Shown: positions 42,099-51,880, numbered from the stretch's first letter. The stretch: 64,000 nt of DNA from Paenibacillus graminis (GCF_000758705.1 NZ_CP009287.1:4526001-4590000), one strand, 5' to 3'. A program made the numbers and translations. The notes: generated by a model from the sequence alone, not told the origin.

Positions 42099-43748
42099 TT
42101 ATCCTCCCCGGGAGCTGTTTTTGTACTCTTTGGGTGATTGTCCATATTTCTTGCGGAAGCAGAAGCTGAAATAGTTCGGGTCGGCAAAGCCGATGCGTTC
42201 GGCGATTTCAAACGCCTTCAGTTCAGTCGACCGCAGCAGCTCCTTGGCGGCTTCAAGACGAATCTGCAGCAGATAGCTGACAAAGGTCATCTTCATTTCT
42301 TTTTTAAAAATGCTGCTGAAATAGCCTGTGCTGATGTGCAAATGCTGGCAGACTCTGCCGATGGAAATATCAGATTCCTCATAATGGCTGCGGATATAGT
42401 CCTTGGCCTGATCAATGAGCTGCTTGTAGCTGGACTGCCGTTCCATTGCAATAGAGTCCATCAGCCGGCTGCATACCCCAATAATCCACTCTTTAGCTTC
42501 ACCCATATTGTTGAACTTATGAATCTCTGACAGGGAAGAAAACCCTAAGCCCGGATAATCGTTTAACTCACTGCCCGACTCCTTGGCTACCCGCAGAATC
42601 GTAGTGATGACCTCCAGCAGGAAAATCTGGTATTCCTGTGTGCTTACCTGAGCCGCATCCAATCCGCCAAACAGCTCGTCCACAACCTCCTTCAGTTCCT
42701 GAAGGGTGCCCAGCTTAATCGTGCGGATCAGCGACTGCTGGGTCAACTCGTCATAGGCGAGCATTCGTCCTACCCGGGATTCCACATCTTCAATCCAGAT
42801 GACCCTATTGTTCCCAAGGATCAGCCGGTAATCAAGCGCCTGCAGCGCATCATTGAAGGAGTGGGACAAAAGTGACGGAGAATGGCAAGCCGTACCGAAA
42901 CCCGCGGTTACCGTCAGTTTAAGAAAACGCTGGACATTCTGGCGGATTTCTTCGAGGGTGGCATACGTCCTGCCGGTAATGGATGCCTCATCCTTCTCTT
43001 CGCTTACCGAGAGCAGCACCACATTATCCCGGTGGATAAATACTTTACCGAAGCTGTGCTTCTGGCATATTTCCTCGGCAATATTCAGCACGGCGAAGAG
43101 CTGCAGATTACGGTCTCCGGTGTCCCTGAGCGATACCGGTCCGCTGCCGGCAGTACCTGTTCCTCCGCCTTCACGGATATAATCGACACTGATTACGGAT
43201 GCCTGAAACAGTTCGCCGCTAAGATGGATTCCGTATTCCGCACTCTTCTCGGCAATTTCCTCCGGCCGGAGCCTGCGGGAAACCAGGGAGGAAAGGAACT
43301 GCTCACGTAGCACTGGCAGGCTTTTGCGGTAATGCTCACTGAGCACGAATACATTCTCCTTCTCGGCAATCTCAGCCTCGATCGCGGACCTTACCTTAAG
43401 CAGAACGTCAATCAGCTCCTGTGCAGAAAACGGTTTCAAAATATATTCATCAATTTGCAGCTTGATGGCCTTCTGGGCATATTCGAATTCATCGTAGCCG
43501 GTCAGTATAATAATCTTCGTATTGGGATGACGGCTGCGGATCCACTCGGCCAGCTGCAGCCCGTTCATAAATGGCATCTGAATATCGGTAACGACCACAT
43601 CCGGCAGCAGCCGGTCAATGGAATCCGCGGCTTCCCGTCCGTTCTCTGCCTGATCCACAACCTCAAACCCGTACTGTTCCCAGTCGATTTGCGCGATTAT
43701 CCCTTCTCTTACATCTTCTTCGTCTTCGGCAAGTATCAATTTATACAT
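42099..43748 (-). CDS. YesN-family response regulator with AraC DNA-binding domain
   Basis: 549 residues. Receiver domain with 'LAEDEEDVREGI' and 'PDVVVTDIQMPFMNG', the phosphoryl aspartate at 55. The middle (about 130-420) is the helical region common to YesN proteins, with a GGDEF-like remnant segment 'FLKLTVTAGFGTACHSPSLLSHSF'. The C-terminal AraC module reads 'IGRVCQHLHISTGYFSSIFKKEMKMTFVSYLLQIRLEAAKELL' and 'IAERIGFADPNYFSFCFRKKYGQSPKEYK'. It is the first gene of the sensing operon and is predicted to activate mglBAC when the kinase is stimulated. Confidence 0.95.
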   Translation of the reverse strand: MYKLILAEDEEDVREGIIAQIDWEQYGFEVVDQAENGREAADSIDRLLPDVVVTDIQMPFMNGLQLAEWIRSRHPNTKIIILTGYDEFEYAQKAIKLQIDEYILKPFSAQELIDVLLKVRSAIEAEIAEKENVFVLSEHYRKSLPVLREQFLSSLVSRRLRPEEIAEKSAEYGIHLSGELFQASVISVDYIREGGGTGTAGSGPVSLRDTGDRNLQLFAVLNIAEEICQKHSFGKVFIHRDNVVLLSVSEEKDEASITGRTYATLEEIRQNVQRFLKLTVTAGFGTACHSPSLLSHSFNDALQALDYRLILGNNRVIWIEDVESRVGRMLAYDELTQQSLIRTIKLGTLQELKEVVDELFGGLDAAQVSTQEYQIFLLEVITTILRVAKESGSELNDYPGLGFSSLSEIHKFNNMGEAKEWIIGVCSRLMDSIAMERQSSYKQLIDQAKDYIRSHYEESDISIGRVCQHLHISTGYFSSIFKKEMKMTFVSYLLQIRLEAAKELLRSTELKAFEIAERIGFADPNYFSFCFRKKYGQSPKEYKNSSRGG

Positions 43749-44024
43749 ACTTCATCCCTCTTTGAATCAGGTTTAGGTCATACTACAACCATTCTAGCTG
43801 ATTCGAACGGCTCAATCTATGGTTAAGTTAAGGAAGTGGCTGGGATAAGGAAATACATAAAATTCCCGTCAGGACCGCATACTAAGGGCGGAACGGGTGA
43901 ATAAGGCCTTGGAGGTTACAAAGTCCGCATTTGTTGTACAAGACGCAGGATGCTTCTTTTTGATGTCAAACTTCTAGATGTCCACATTTTTTTCATTGCA
44001 AAATTTCCTATGCATAAAAAAAAC

Positions 44025-44047
44025 CATCCCGCTTGACCCGGGATGGG
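44025..44047 (-). terminator. Terminator of the purT-acetyltransferase unit
   Basis: CCATCCCG/CGGGATGG stem with a seven-base loop and a long T run on the minus strand, 21 bases past the stop. The bases from 43749 to 44024 contain no gene that I can support. Confidence 0.88.
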
Positions 44048-44067
44048 GATGATTGGCGCATATAGGC

Positions 44068-44532
44068 CTATAACAATGATTTGTTGAAACGGTAACCGGT
44101 TGTTTTTTCGAACCCGATATGACGGTAAAAAGCATGTGCCGGCGCACGCTCCACACGGTTGCCGCTTCTCAGGAAGAGCTGGCAGCATCCCTGCTGGCGG
44201 GCCCATTCCTCTGCTGCGGACACCAGTCTTTTGCCAAGGCCGTTGCCTCTGAGCTCCTCTGCTACAATCAGTGCGGTAATTTCCGTAATACAATCTGCAT
44301 GTTTGTAATACGATCTTACCTTCCGTAGTCCAACCATTCCCACAACTTCATTATCCAGTTCTGCAACAAGTGTGCAATGGAACGGATCCGTCTCCATGTC
44401 TTCCATTCTTTCTTTCATCACGCTAAGCGTTGTCGGATAGCCGAATTCCCGCAAAAGGGCTGTGACTCTCTCCAGATCATTTAAGCCGCATTTGCGAATT
44501 TGCAGTACCTGCTCCTGAGTACTACTGTTCAT
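44068..44532 (-). CDS. GNAT-family N-acetyltransferase
   Basis: About 154 residues of a single GNAT domain: '[24 protein letters not shown]' first strand and helix, '[38 protein letters not shown]' with the RGNGLGK acetyl-CoA loop, and '[21 protein letters not shown]' with motif B tyrosine. The ATG at 44532 overlaps the end of purT by 11 bases and has GGAGGT eight bases upstream, so it is translationally coupled. The substrate is unknown; similar enzymes acetylate small amines or antibiotics. Confidence 0.88.
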   Translation of the reverse strand: MNSSTQEQVLQIRKCGLNDLERVTALLREFGYPTTLSVMKERMEDMETDPFHCTLVAELDNEVVGMVGLRKVRSYYKHADCITEITALIVAEELRGNGLGKRLVSAAEEWARQQGCCQLFLRSGNRVERAPAHAFYRHIGFEKTTGYRFNKSLL

Positions 44533-45712
44533 CCTCAATAACCTCCACTTTTAGCATAGACGCCGCCTGCTTGGCTGCTGTCCGCGCGATCTCCACATCT
44601 TCCGCTGCACTTAATGCTACGGCCATCCGCCGTCCAGGACGGATCTCCGGTTTGCCGAACACTCTAACCTGCGTACGGGGAAGCGCCAGCGCTTCGCCAA
44701 TACCGGTCACCCGAAAAGCTTGTCCGGCTGTTTCTGCCTTCAATGTTGCTGATGCGCCCGGTGACAGCAAATGCACCGGGTCGAGCGGAAATCCAAGAAT
44801 GGCTCTGACATGCAGAGCAAATTCCGATAAATCCTGTGTAACCATGGTAACCATACCGGTATCATGCGGTCTCGGCGAAACTTCGCTGAACAACACCCCA
44901 TGATCCGTAAGAAACAGCTCCACTCCAAAAATTCCAAATCCGCCAAGCTGATCCGTTACTGCCCGGGCAATGCCTTCAGCCTCAGCCAGTTGAGCTGCGC
45001 TCATGTGATGGGGCTGCCAGGATTCCACATAATCGCCGTCCTTCTGGATATGGCCGATGGGAGGACAGAATACTGTTCCGCTGACCGAACGTACAGTCAA
45101 GAGTGTGATTTCACTTTCAAAAGTGACAAAAGCTTCCACGATCACCCTTGTTCCTTTGGCGCGTGCACCTTCAAGCGCTGTGTTCCAGCAGCTCTCCGCA
45201 TCCTCTGGTTTCCTGCAGATACTCTGCCCTTTGCCTGAAGAGCTCATAATCGGCTTAATCACGCAAGGGGTGCCCAGGATTTCTACGGCCTGGCGCAGCT
45301 CGTCCAGACTATCGGCAAAGCGGTAGTCTGCCGTCGGTAAACCGAGTTCCTCGGCGGCCAGCCGGCGGATGCCTTCCCGGTCCATGGTCAGCCGGGCCGC
45401 ACGGGCGGTGGGAACCACGAGGAATCCTTCTTCCTCCAGCTCCTGCAGCGCATGTGTGGCGATAGCTTCAATCTCCGGTACGATCAGATCCGGCTTCTCG
45501 GCACGAATTAGCTTCTTCAGCGCTTCGGCATCGAGCATATCAATAACATGGGAACGATGGGCCACTCCCATCGCCGGTGCATCTGCATAACGGTCCACAG
45601 CTACGGTCTCTACGCCAAGGCGCTGAGCTTCGATAATGACTTCCTTACCCAATTCCCCGCTGCCCAAGAGCAGCAGCTTACGGCTCTGGGATGAAAAAGG
45701 AGCTCCCCACAT
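44522..45712 (-). CDS. purT: Formate-dependent phosphoribosylglycinamide formyltransferase 2
   Basis: About 396 residues of the ATP-grasp family. '[48 protein letters not shown]' is the N-terminal PurT signature. The ATP-grasp loops follow: '[18 protein letters not shown]', '[19 protein letters not shown]', '[31 protein letters not shown]', with the metal-binding Glu residues. It makes formyl-GAR from GAR, formate and ATP in purine synthesis, bypassing the folate-dependent PurN. Start at ATG 45712; a TTG at 45724 is possible. Stand-alone purT is common in spore formers. Confidence 0.95.
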   Translation of the reverse strand: MWGAPFSSQSRKLLLLGSGELGKEVIIEAQRLGVETVAVDRYADAPAMGVAHRSHVIDMLDAEALKKLIRAEKPDLIVPEIEAIATHALQELEEEGFLVVPTARAARLTMDREGIRRLAAEELGLPTADYRFADSLDELRQAVEILGTPCVIKPIMSSSGKGQSICRKPEDAESCWNTALEGARAKGTRVIVEAFVTFESEITLLTVRSVSGTVFCPPIGHIQKDGDYVESWQPHHMSAAQLAEAEGIARAVTDQLGGFGIFGVELFLTDHGVLFSEVSPRPHDTGMVTMVTQDLSEFALHVRAILGFPLDPVHLLSPGASATLKAETAGQAFRVTGIGEALALPRTQVRVFGKPEIRPGRRMAVALSAAEDVEIARTAAKQAASMLKVEVIEDEQ

Positions 45713-45859
45713 TGTCGATTCCAACCTCTTTCAGCAATTTGACTGCTCTGTTCTATTTTTCTGTAAATAAAGCAGTTCTAATTGTAAATTTTCAGGCTCC
45801 TTTATTTTCTTCCATCATCCGTCAGAATGCAAGTGTTCTTCGACATTTTCCTACAACCT

Positions 45860-48800
45860 TCACAGATCATTGTCCACGAGATTGTCGAAAGCTCCTTCCA
45901 GTTGCAGCAATTCTCTGCTGAGTCTGTGCCAGTGCTCTGCAGAATCACCCCCTTTCAGGAGCTCTGTGATCGCCGCTTCCCGTTCAGACAGACTCTCGCG
46001 CAGTGCATCCCCCGCGCGTGATAATGCAGCTTCCACACTGCTTGCATAGAAATCGAGTAGAAAGGCCTCCAGTGCTTCAGCTGCCCCTGCAACGGACTCC
46101 TTCATCCAAGGCTCTGCCGCTGCTCTGACCTCATTCCGTCCTGCCCCTTCGAAGAAGTGGCGCGGCGATTTGAAGCGGCTCCAGAGCGCCGGCCAATCCA
46201 GCGGGTCCAGCCTGCATTCCAGCTTGGCCGGCGAAGGCCAGAGTTCCTTGTCGTTCTGCAGGAACTGCAGCTCCTCTGCGGGGATGGACAGTTCTTCTGC
46301 CGCAGCGGCCGCTGCCGCATGCGCAAGCCGCCGTCCGGCCGCCTCCAGCCGCAGCGTGGTAGCCCACAGCTCCTGCTCCAGCTCACGCTGGACCGACCGT
46401 TCCAGCTCTCTTCCACAAGCTGTGAAGATTTCTTTCAGATTCCCGCCATCCTCGCGGAGCAGCGAAGGATGGAAGGACTCCTGGAAGAAACGGCCGAAAG
46501 CAAAGGAAATCCGCTGGCGGACATGATACAGCAATTCTTCGCCTTCCCGGCGCAAGTCCCGGCGCGGCCGCTCCTCTTCTGTCAGCAGGCGCAGCCGCTG
46601 CTCTGCCAGGCGGCGCTGGTCCTGCAGCTCCCGCATTTGCGCTTCACGCTGTCCGGCCGCCTGGCGGGCCTTCTCCTGCCACTCCTCTGTCCGGCGGCGG
46701 ACGGAGCTGAGGCTGTCTTTGGCTGCGGCCAGAGACAGCCGCGGCAGCTCCCCGCCGGCAAAATCCGCCAGCGCCTGCTCAAAGCTGCTGAACCGGGAAG
46801 CCTCATACAGCTCCCGGTTGCCGGCCGTTTTGCCTTCCAGTGCAAGCAGGCTGGAGAGAGAGTACATTTGCGGCTTCATCAAACCGCCGGCCCGCAAATT
46901 CTGTGCAACATGCTGATGAACCTCCTGCAGCTCTTCTTCATCCAAGGCCAGATCGGAGGCATTGATGATAAAAAACATTTTATCCAGCGCGAAGCTGTCT
47001 TTGATCCGCCCCAGCTGGGCCAGCAGACCCCGGTCCGCCTTGGAGAAGGCATGATTGTAATAGGTTACAAAACATATCGCATCCGCATTCTTCATGTAAC
47101 CAAAGGTTACTCCGGTATGACGCGCATGGAGGGAGTCCGCCCCAGGGGTATCGACCAGCACAATCCCGCTGGCAGTCAGGGGGCAGTCGTAATAGAGATC
47201 AATCCCCTGGATGAAGCAGGCCCGGGTCTCTTCGGCGACCAGGGTCCGGTATTCCTGCAGATCGACGGTACGCACCGTGCCAAGCAGAGCTTCTGCCTCC
47301 TGCCAGCCTGCGGCTGCGGCACGCAGAAAACCGGCATGCGGCAGTGCCGAGGGGTGAAGTCCGCCGACCAGCAGATCCACGACCGCAGCGGTCCAGGTCT
47401 CCGGCTGCGGAGCGGCCAGCTGCAGCACGCTGAAGGAATGGAGGATGTCTTCCCAGAAATCCTCCCTGCTTTTCATGGTGACCACCGCGCTGGCGTGACG
47501 GAAGTCCCCTTCCGGCGCCAATATGCGGCCCACCGCCGCTGTGGCGGGATGCGGCGACACAGGCAGCACTTCTTCGCCCAGCAGGGCATTGGCAAAGGAG
47601 GACTTTCCGGCGCTGAATGCTCCGAACAGCGCCAGGGTGAAGCGGCCGCCGGCGAGATCCGCCGCCCGCGCCGCCAGGCTGCGCGCAGCGGAGGCCATGG
47701 CCGGCTCGCGGCGCAGCAGCTCCGCCGCAGCGTCCAGCGCCGCTGCGGCCTGCCCAAGCCGGCGGCGCCCGCCCGCCGGCGAAGCCGTCCCCGCCGCCAG
47801 GCCGGCGGCGGGGTTTCCAGCCGCAGCCTGGCGCAGCGGCTGGGGCTTGCGCGGCGCGGCGCTGAGCGCGCCTGCCCGCGGGGTAACCCTCACCTCCGGC
47901 AGCGTGCCGGGGGTGAGGGTGCGGCGCGGCGGAAGCTGCGCCGCGAGTTCTGCCGCGCGGGCATCCGCCGCGCGGTCAAGGGCGGCCAGCGCGGCCAAAG
48001 CGCGCGCCTGCCGCTGCAAGGCGGCCTCGCGGCGCGCCAGCTCCGCGCGCTGCCCGTCAACGAGCGGCGGCAGCTTCGCCAGCAGCTCATCGCCAACGCC
48101 CAGCGCAGCGCGGCGGAACTGCGCCTTCATTTCAGCCGCAAGCGTGCGGCAGAAATTAAGCAGCGCCTCCCCGCTGAAGCCGGTTCCCGGCTTGACGGCA
48201 GCCGCCAGCTCCGCGGGGCTGACCGCCGGGAACGCCTGCTTAAGTGCCGTCTCCGCCGCCTCATCCCAGACGCCGAGGCCTTCTCCCCATTGCCGTACCA
48301 GCTGGAGCAAATGCCACTCCAGCTGGGCGGCAATCTCCCGGGTCTGCAGCGTGTGCCAGGCGGCAAGCCGTTTCTGCTGCTCCTTCTCCCGCTTTGCTGC
48401 CGTGAAGAGCAGTCCCTTCCGGAAGCCGGGACTGACACTTTCAGCATAGGCTCCGGCTGCTTCCCGGACCTCTGCCGGCATCAGGCTGCTGTTCCCCAGC
48501 AGCGCATCCACACCGGCGCGCAGATTCAAGCGCGCCTCCTCACCAAGCCCGTCAAGACTTACCAGCGCCTCCGCACACTTCTGAAGCTCCTGTTCTACGT
48601 AATCCCGTTCTGCCGCTCCCGCTTCCTCGACCAGACGCTCTCTTTCCTCACTCTGCTCTTCCCTGTAAGCTCCCAGAGCTGCATCTGCGGTATGGTAGAG
48701 AGAGCGGGACAGGCTGTATTCCAGCAGCTCCTCCCGTTGTTTCAGAAGGCTGTCAATCAGGCCCAGCAGATGTTCCCATTGATTCAGAGGATGCTCCTGT

Positions 48801-49549
48801 ACCTTAAGGGAAGTAAAAAGAATGCCCGCCGGATGAATCCCCCAATGTCCGAAAGCGCTTTCCAGTTGCTGGCGGTACAACTCGATGGTAATCTCCTGTT
48901 CACGGTGTTTATCAATCTGATTGATAATGAGATACAGCGGTTTTCCCCATTCACTTAGAGCTTTGGCAAAGGCGAGATTATTCTCGGACTGCACATGATT
49001 GTAATCCATTACATAAAAAACGACATCAGCCAGATGGAGCGCCGAATGCGTTGCCGCCTGATGTCCGCTATCGGTGGAATCCACGCCTGGGGTATCCATC
49101 AGAACCCCGTGGCTCCCCAAGAGCGGGACATTCTCCCACACGGAAATCGCGGAATATTCCCCGCCTTTGCGGCAAAAATCCTGGAGCTGCTCCGGCGTTG
49201 TCTCCCAGGGTTCCGGCTTAGCTTCGGTCTCAAGTGTACGCGGATAGACAAGAACGCGGGGGGACCCGCTGCGGATGGATACGATATTGGCACTGGTTGG
49301 AACCGGACCTGACGGCAGGACAGGTTTGCCGCACAGCTGATTAATCATACTCGACTTTCCTGCCGAGAAATGGCCGCAAAAAGCAAACGTCAGCTCACCG
49401 GCAGCTGCTTTTGTCTCCAAATCTGTGATAATTTGCACTGCAGCGGAGTCTCCCCACTGTTCCAAAAGCATTCTAAGCCCAAGGTAAGGCTGCTCTTTCA
49501 AAATCTCATTCGGTATTTCACCCCGACCCGTTCCCACATTAACTCCCAC
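45860..49549 (-). CDS. dynA: Double-GTPase bacterial dynamin (DynA-like)
   Basis: About 1229 residues with two full dynamin GTPase modules in one chain. Module 1 P-loop 'FAFCGHFSAGKSSMINQL' with 'MDTPGVDSTDSGH' (G3) and 'LIINQIDKHREQE' (G4); module 2 P-loop 'LALFGAFSAGKSSFANALLG' with 'LVDTPGADSLHARHTG' and 'FIINASDLALDEEE'. Long helical and coiled-coil stalk regions follow each. The fusion and length match Bacillus DynA (YpbR), which tethers and fuses membranes and helps after phage or antibiotic damage. GTG at 49549 has GGAGG eight bases before it; the extension to 49624 is not supported. The segment between the modules is very GC- and Ala/Arg-rich. Monocistronic. Confidence 0.93.
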   Translation of the reverse strand: MGVNVGTGRGEIPNEILKEQPYLGLRMLLEQWGDSAAVQIITDLETKAAAGELTFAFCGHFSAGKSSMINQLCGKPVLPSGPVPTSANIVSIRSGSPRVLVYPRTLETEAKPEPWETTPEQLQDFCRKGGEYSAISVWENVPLLGSHGVLMDTPGVDSTDSGHQAATHSALHLADVVFYVMDYNHVQSENNLAFAKALSEWGKPLYLIINQIDKHREQEITIELYRQQLESAFGHWGIHPAGILFTSLKVQEHPLNQWEHLLGLIDSLLKQREELLEYSLSRSLYHTADAALGAYREEQSEERERLVEEAGAAERDYVEQELQKCAEALVSLDGLGEEARLNLRAGVDALLGNSSLMPAEVREAAGAYAESVSPGFRKGLLFTAAKREKEQQKRLAAWHTLQTREIAAQLEWHLLQLVRQWGEGLGVWDEAAETALKQAFPAVSPAELAAAVKPGTGFSGEALLNFCRTLAAEMKAQFRRAALGVGDELLAKLPPLVDGQRAELARREAALQRQARALAALAALDRAADARAAELAAQLPPRRTLTPGTLPEVRVTPRAGALSAAPRKPQPLRQAAAGNPAAGLAAGTASPAGGRRRLGQAAAALDAAAELLRREPAMASAARSLAARAADLAGGRFTLALFGAFSAGKSSFANALLGEEVLPVSPHPATAAVGRILAPEGDFRHASAVVTMKSREDFWEDILHSFSVLQLAAPQPETWTAAVVDLLVGGLHPSALPHAGFLRAAAAGWQEAEALLGTVRTVDLQEYRTLVAEETRACFIQGIDLYYDCPLTASGIVLVDTPGADSLHARHTGVTFGYMKNADAICFVTYYNHAFSKADRGLLAQLGRIKDSFALDKMFFIINASDLALDEEELQEVHQHVAQNLRAGGLMKPQMYSLSSLLALEGKTAGNRELYEASRFSSFEQALADFAGGELPRLSLAAAKDSLSSVRRRTEEWQEKARQAAGQREAQMRELQDQRRLAEQRLRLLTEEERPRRDLRREGEELLYHVRQRISFAFGRFFQESFHPSLLREDGGNLKEIFTACGRELERSVQRELEQELWATTLRLEAAGRRLAHAAAAAAAEELSIPAEELQFLQNDKELWPSPAKLECRLDPLDWPALWSRFKSPRHFFEGAGRNEVRAAAEPWMKESVAGAAEALEAFLLDFYASSVEAALSRAGDALRESLSEREAAITELLKGGDSAEHWHRLSRELLQLEGAFDNLVDNDL

Positions 49550-49840
49550 TTTCGCAGCCTCCAGTATCGTGCGTATGACAAGAATAGAATAATTACATTT
49601 TATCACCAGTTTGCCACAATTCAAATCAGAACTATTTACAAAATCCCCTATAATCCTTTACGAATCTCGCCAATCCGGTAAACCCCTTACAAAACTGCGG
49701 ATTACCTCACTTGTTTCTTCGGGCAAAGCGGGAGAATGTACTAAGTTTGCAGAGCAATATTTCTAACCTGTTTATAATTTGGGTCGTTGTGCGGAACGAT
49801 AAACGAAAAAAGTGATGAGTATGTAAATCCAATTGCAATA

Positions 49841-49886
49841 TAACACCTTTTGGTGTTATTATAAAAACGAAACCAAAAGGTGTTAT
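49841..49886. promoter_or_regulatory. Palindromic operator candidate for the SRPBCC/ArsR pair
   Basis: ATAACACCTTTTGGTGTTAT (49841-49860) is an inverted repeat with a second half site AAAAGGTGTTAT at 49875-49886. It lies 20-65 bases before the SRPBCC start. An ArsR-type regulator is encoded in the same unit, so self-regulation is likely. Confidence 0.65.
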
Positions 49887-49905
49887 AAAAATCAGGAGGT
49901 CGCTC

Positions 49906-50331
49906 ATGCATACTGAAGAAACATTGCCCGAAATCCGTAAAACTCTAGTCCTTAATGCTCCCATCGATAAAGTATGGAAGGCTGTTGCCACTTCCGGGGG
50001 CCTTGCCGCCTGGTGGATGGACAACACCTTTCAGCCCGTCTTAGGCCAGGAGTTTATTCTCCGGTCCGGACAATTTGGCGATTCTCCTTGCAAAGTCACC
50101 GAACTTGAGCCGCCTCACCGGCTGGGCTTCGATTGGGGGAAAGACTGGCATCTCGCTTTTGAGTTGAAAGAGCTGGAGAACCATCAGACAGAATTCACTC
50201 TGATTCATTCCGGCTGGGATGAAACAAAGGTCACTGAATTCGGACAACCCCATTCGGTTATCCGCGGCATCATGAACGGGGGCTGGGAAAAAATCGTCAA
50301 TCAAAGTCTTGTGCATTATGTTGAGGCTTAA
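49906..50331 (+). CDS. SRPBCC/AHSA1-domain protein
   Basis: 141 residues of the START-like AHSA1 fold, which makes a hydrophobic ligand cavity. 'IRKTLVLNAPIDKVWKAVATSGGLAAWW' is the usual opening; 'VLGQEFILRSGQFGDSPCKVTELEPPHRLGFDW' the central strands; 'ELENHQTEFTLIHSGWDE' and the final helix 'IRGIMNGGWEKIVNQSLVHYVEA' complete it. AGGAGG lies six bases before the ATG. Three bases separate it from an ArsR-type regulator, a common pairing where the regulator controls the SRPBCC gene. The ligand is unknown. Confidence 0.9.
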   Translation: MHTEETLPEIRKTLVLNAPIDKVWKAVATSGGLAAWWMDNTFQPVLGQEFILRSGQFGDSPCKVTELEPPHRLGFDWGKDWHLAFELKELENHQTEFTLIHSGWDETKVTEFGQPHSVIRGIMNGGWEKIVNQSLVHYVEA

Positions 50332-50334
50332 ACA

Positions 50335-50667
50335 GTGTCTGCCCCCGCACTCAAACATGATGTATTCCAGGCGGTTGCCGATCCGACACGCCGCAGCCTA
50401 TTAAAACTGCTCGCCCATCAAGAAATGCCGATTGTAGCCCTCTCGGAGAATTTCCCTCTGTCGCGAACTGCTATTAACAAACATCTGCATATCTTGTCGG
50501 GTGCAGGTCTTGTCAGCTCACGGCGGGTAGGCCGGGAGACCAGGTACAGGTTTCAGCCAGAGCCGCTCACTGAACTAAGAGACTGGCTGGACTTCTTTGA
50601 GACATACTGGGACGACAGATTGTCACTCCTGAAGGAATTCGTAGAGGTTAAACCTGATCCGCAATGA
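50335..50667 (+). CDS. ArsR-type winged-helix regulator
   Basis: 110 residues. 'HDVFQAVADPTRRSLLKLLAHQEMPIVALSENFPLSRTAINKHLHILSGAGLVSSRRVGRETRYRFQPEPL' is the full ArsR/SmtB helix-turn-helix and wing. No metal-binding cysteine pair is present, so it is of the non-metal type paired with AHSA1 proteins. GTG start with GAGG eight bases upstream. It follows the SRPBCC gene by three bases and probably represses the unit through the palindrome at 49841-49886. Confidence 0.92.
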   Translation: MSAPALKHDVFQAVADPTRRSLLKLLAHQEMPIVALSENFPLSRTAINKHLHILSGAGLVSSRRVGRETRYRFQPEPLTELRDWLDFFETYWDDRLSLLKEFVEVKPDPQ

Positions 50668-50680
50668 AAGCTTGAAGCAG

Positions 50681-50709
50681 AAAAAGCCGGCCCAAGGGCC
50701 GGCTTTTTC
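50681..50709 (+). terminator. Terminator of the SRPBCC/ArsR unit
   Basis: AAAGCCGGCC and GGCCGGCTTT pair around CAAG, followed by TTTCT. Strong and T-rich both ways, so it may also stop the minus-strand gene at 50754. Confidence 0.88.
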
Positions 50710-50753
50710 TCATCACATATCGCTGCTTCCAATTCTTCAGCTAAGCTGAACAA

Positions 50754-51020
50754 TCAGGCAGTTTCCAGAACAGGCAGCAAAATTTCGAATACTTTGCCAT
50801 GCTGAAGAATCGTCAGACCACGGGACTTGTCTCTCATCACTACAACTTCAGGTTTTTGAGACATACGTTCCAGATAGTGCTCAGGCACATCGCCGGAGTG
50901 GCTGATCGTGATGCCTTCCACTTCCTGCTCTTCATTTTCCTCCAGCGGACTTTCAACTACACGTTCGAAAATATCGGAAAAAGCTTCAAAATTATCGGTA
51001 TATACAGAAATGCACTTCAT
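50754..51020 (-). CDS. Small conserved acidic protein of unknown function
   Basis: 88 residues: 'MKCISVYTDNFEAFSDIFERVV', a strongly acidic 'LEENEEQEVEG' stretch, 'HYLERMSQKPEVVVMRD' and 'GLTILQHGKVFEILLPVL'. The arrangement suggests an alpha/beta fold; there is no signal peptide or membrane helix. I do not recognise the family. It lies 33 bases downstream of nth on the same strand and could be in its transcript. A real gene is likely because the frame is clean and the codon bias matches the neighbours. Confidence 0.7.
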   Translation of the reverse strand: MKCISVYTDNFEAFSDIFERVVESPLEENEEQEVEGITISHSGDVPEHYLERMSQKPEVVVMRDKSRGLTILQHGKVFEILLPVLETA

Positions 51021-51052
51021 CTCTATCCCATCCTCTTCTTCATCTCTAATTC

Positions 51053-51736
51053 TTAGCTATTTGTTTCCGTATGACTCTTAGCTTTCCTGATTACAGTAGT
51101 TTTCATACGTTTCTTGCCTTCCCGGCAGACATCCAGCAGCGGGCATACCTGACATTTTGGATTCTGGGCTTTACAGTGATAACGTCCGAAAAAAATCAGC
51201 CGGTGGTGCGTGAGTGTCCACTCGTCACGCGGCACCGCCTTCATCAGCTTCTTTTCCACTTCCAGCACGGAATCCTTCCAGCCCGCAAGGGCGAGCCTTT
51301 TGGCTACCCGCTCAACATGTGTATCCACCGCAATGGCCGGGACTCCAAAAGCATTGGAAACTACCACATTAGCAGTCTTGCGCCCGACACCCGGCAGGGT
51401 TACCAGCAAGTCATGGGCCTGCGGCACCTCGCCGCCATACTGCTCTATCAGGATGGAGCACAGACTTTGAATATGCTTCGCCTTATTGCGGTATAAACCA
51501 ATACGCCGGATGTCACTCTCCAGTTCCTCGACGGGTACAGAAACGTAGTCGAGCGGAGTTTTGTACTTTTGAAACAGGTCCTCAGTGACTTTGTTCACTG
51601 TTGCGTCCGTACATTGGGCTGAGAGCAGCACGGCTATCGTCAATTCAAAAGCGTTGCTGTGGTTCAGCTCACAATGCGCATCAGGGAATAGCTCACCGAT
51701 GGTATCCAGGATGTGGCGGACCTCTGCAGCTTTCAT
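51053..51736 (-). CDS. nth: Endonuclease III (DNA glycosylase/AP lyase)
   Basis: About 227 residues. The helix-hairpin-helix 'LPGVGRKTANVVVSNAFGVPAIAVDTHVERVAKRL' has the catalytic Lys120 and Asp138, the same numbers as the E. coli enzyme. The C-terminal 'CKAQNPKCQVCPLLDVC' is the C-x6-C-x2-C-x5-C ligand set of the 4Fe-4S cluster. It removes oxidised pyrimidines and nicks the abasic site. Start at ATG 51736 just after GGAGGGG; the frame running to 51844 is not needed. Confidence 0.96.
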   Translation of the reverse strand: MKAAEVRHILDTIGELFPDAHCELNHSNAFELTIAVLLSAQCTDATVNKVTEDLFQKYKTPLDYVSVPVEELESDIRRIGLYRNKAKHIQSLCSILIEQYGGEVPQAHDLLVTLPGVGRKTANVVVSNAFGVPAIAVDTHVERVAKRLALAGWKDSVLEVEKKLMKAVPRDEWTLTHHRLIFFGRYHCKAQNPKCQVCPLLDVCREGKKRMKTTVIRKAKSHTETNS

Positions 51737-51880
51737 AGTGTCCCCTCCACGGATTGTTATCTCACCGGCAGCAGCGAGCGTAACTTCTCGATTGTAAGGA
51801 AATACAAGCATAGTATGTATCGCAATGTACATGTACATGTTCATACACCAGAGCTAATACATGACCAGCTTTATATTTCA

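Noticed and set aside
43916..44293. 125-codon minus-strand frame overlapping the acetyltransferase
   Set aside because: It crosses the terminator and overlaps the real GNAT gene in another frame.
46157..48958. 933-codon plus-strand open frame opposite dynA
   Set aside because: A shadow of a GC-rich gene; the minus-strand frame has clear dynamin GTPase motifs, while the plus frame is basic, repetitive and without family features.
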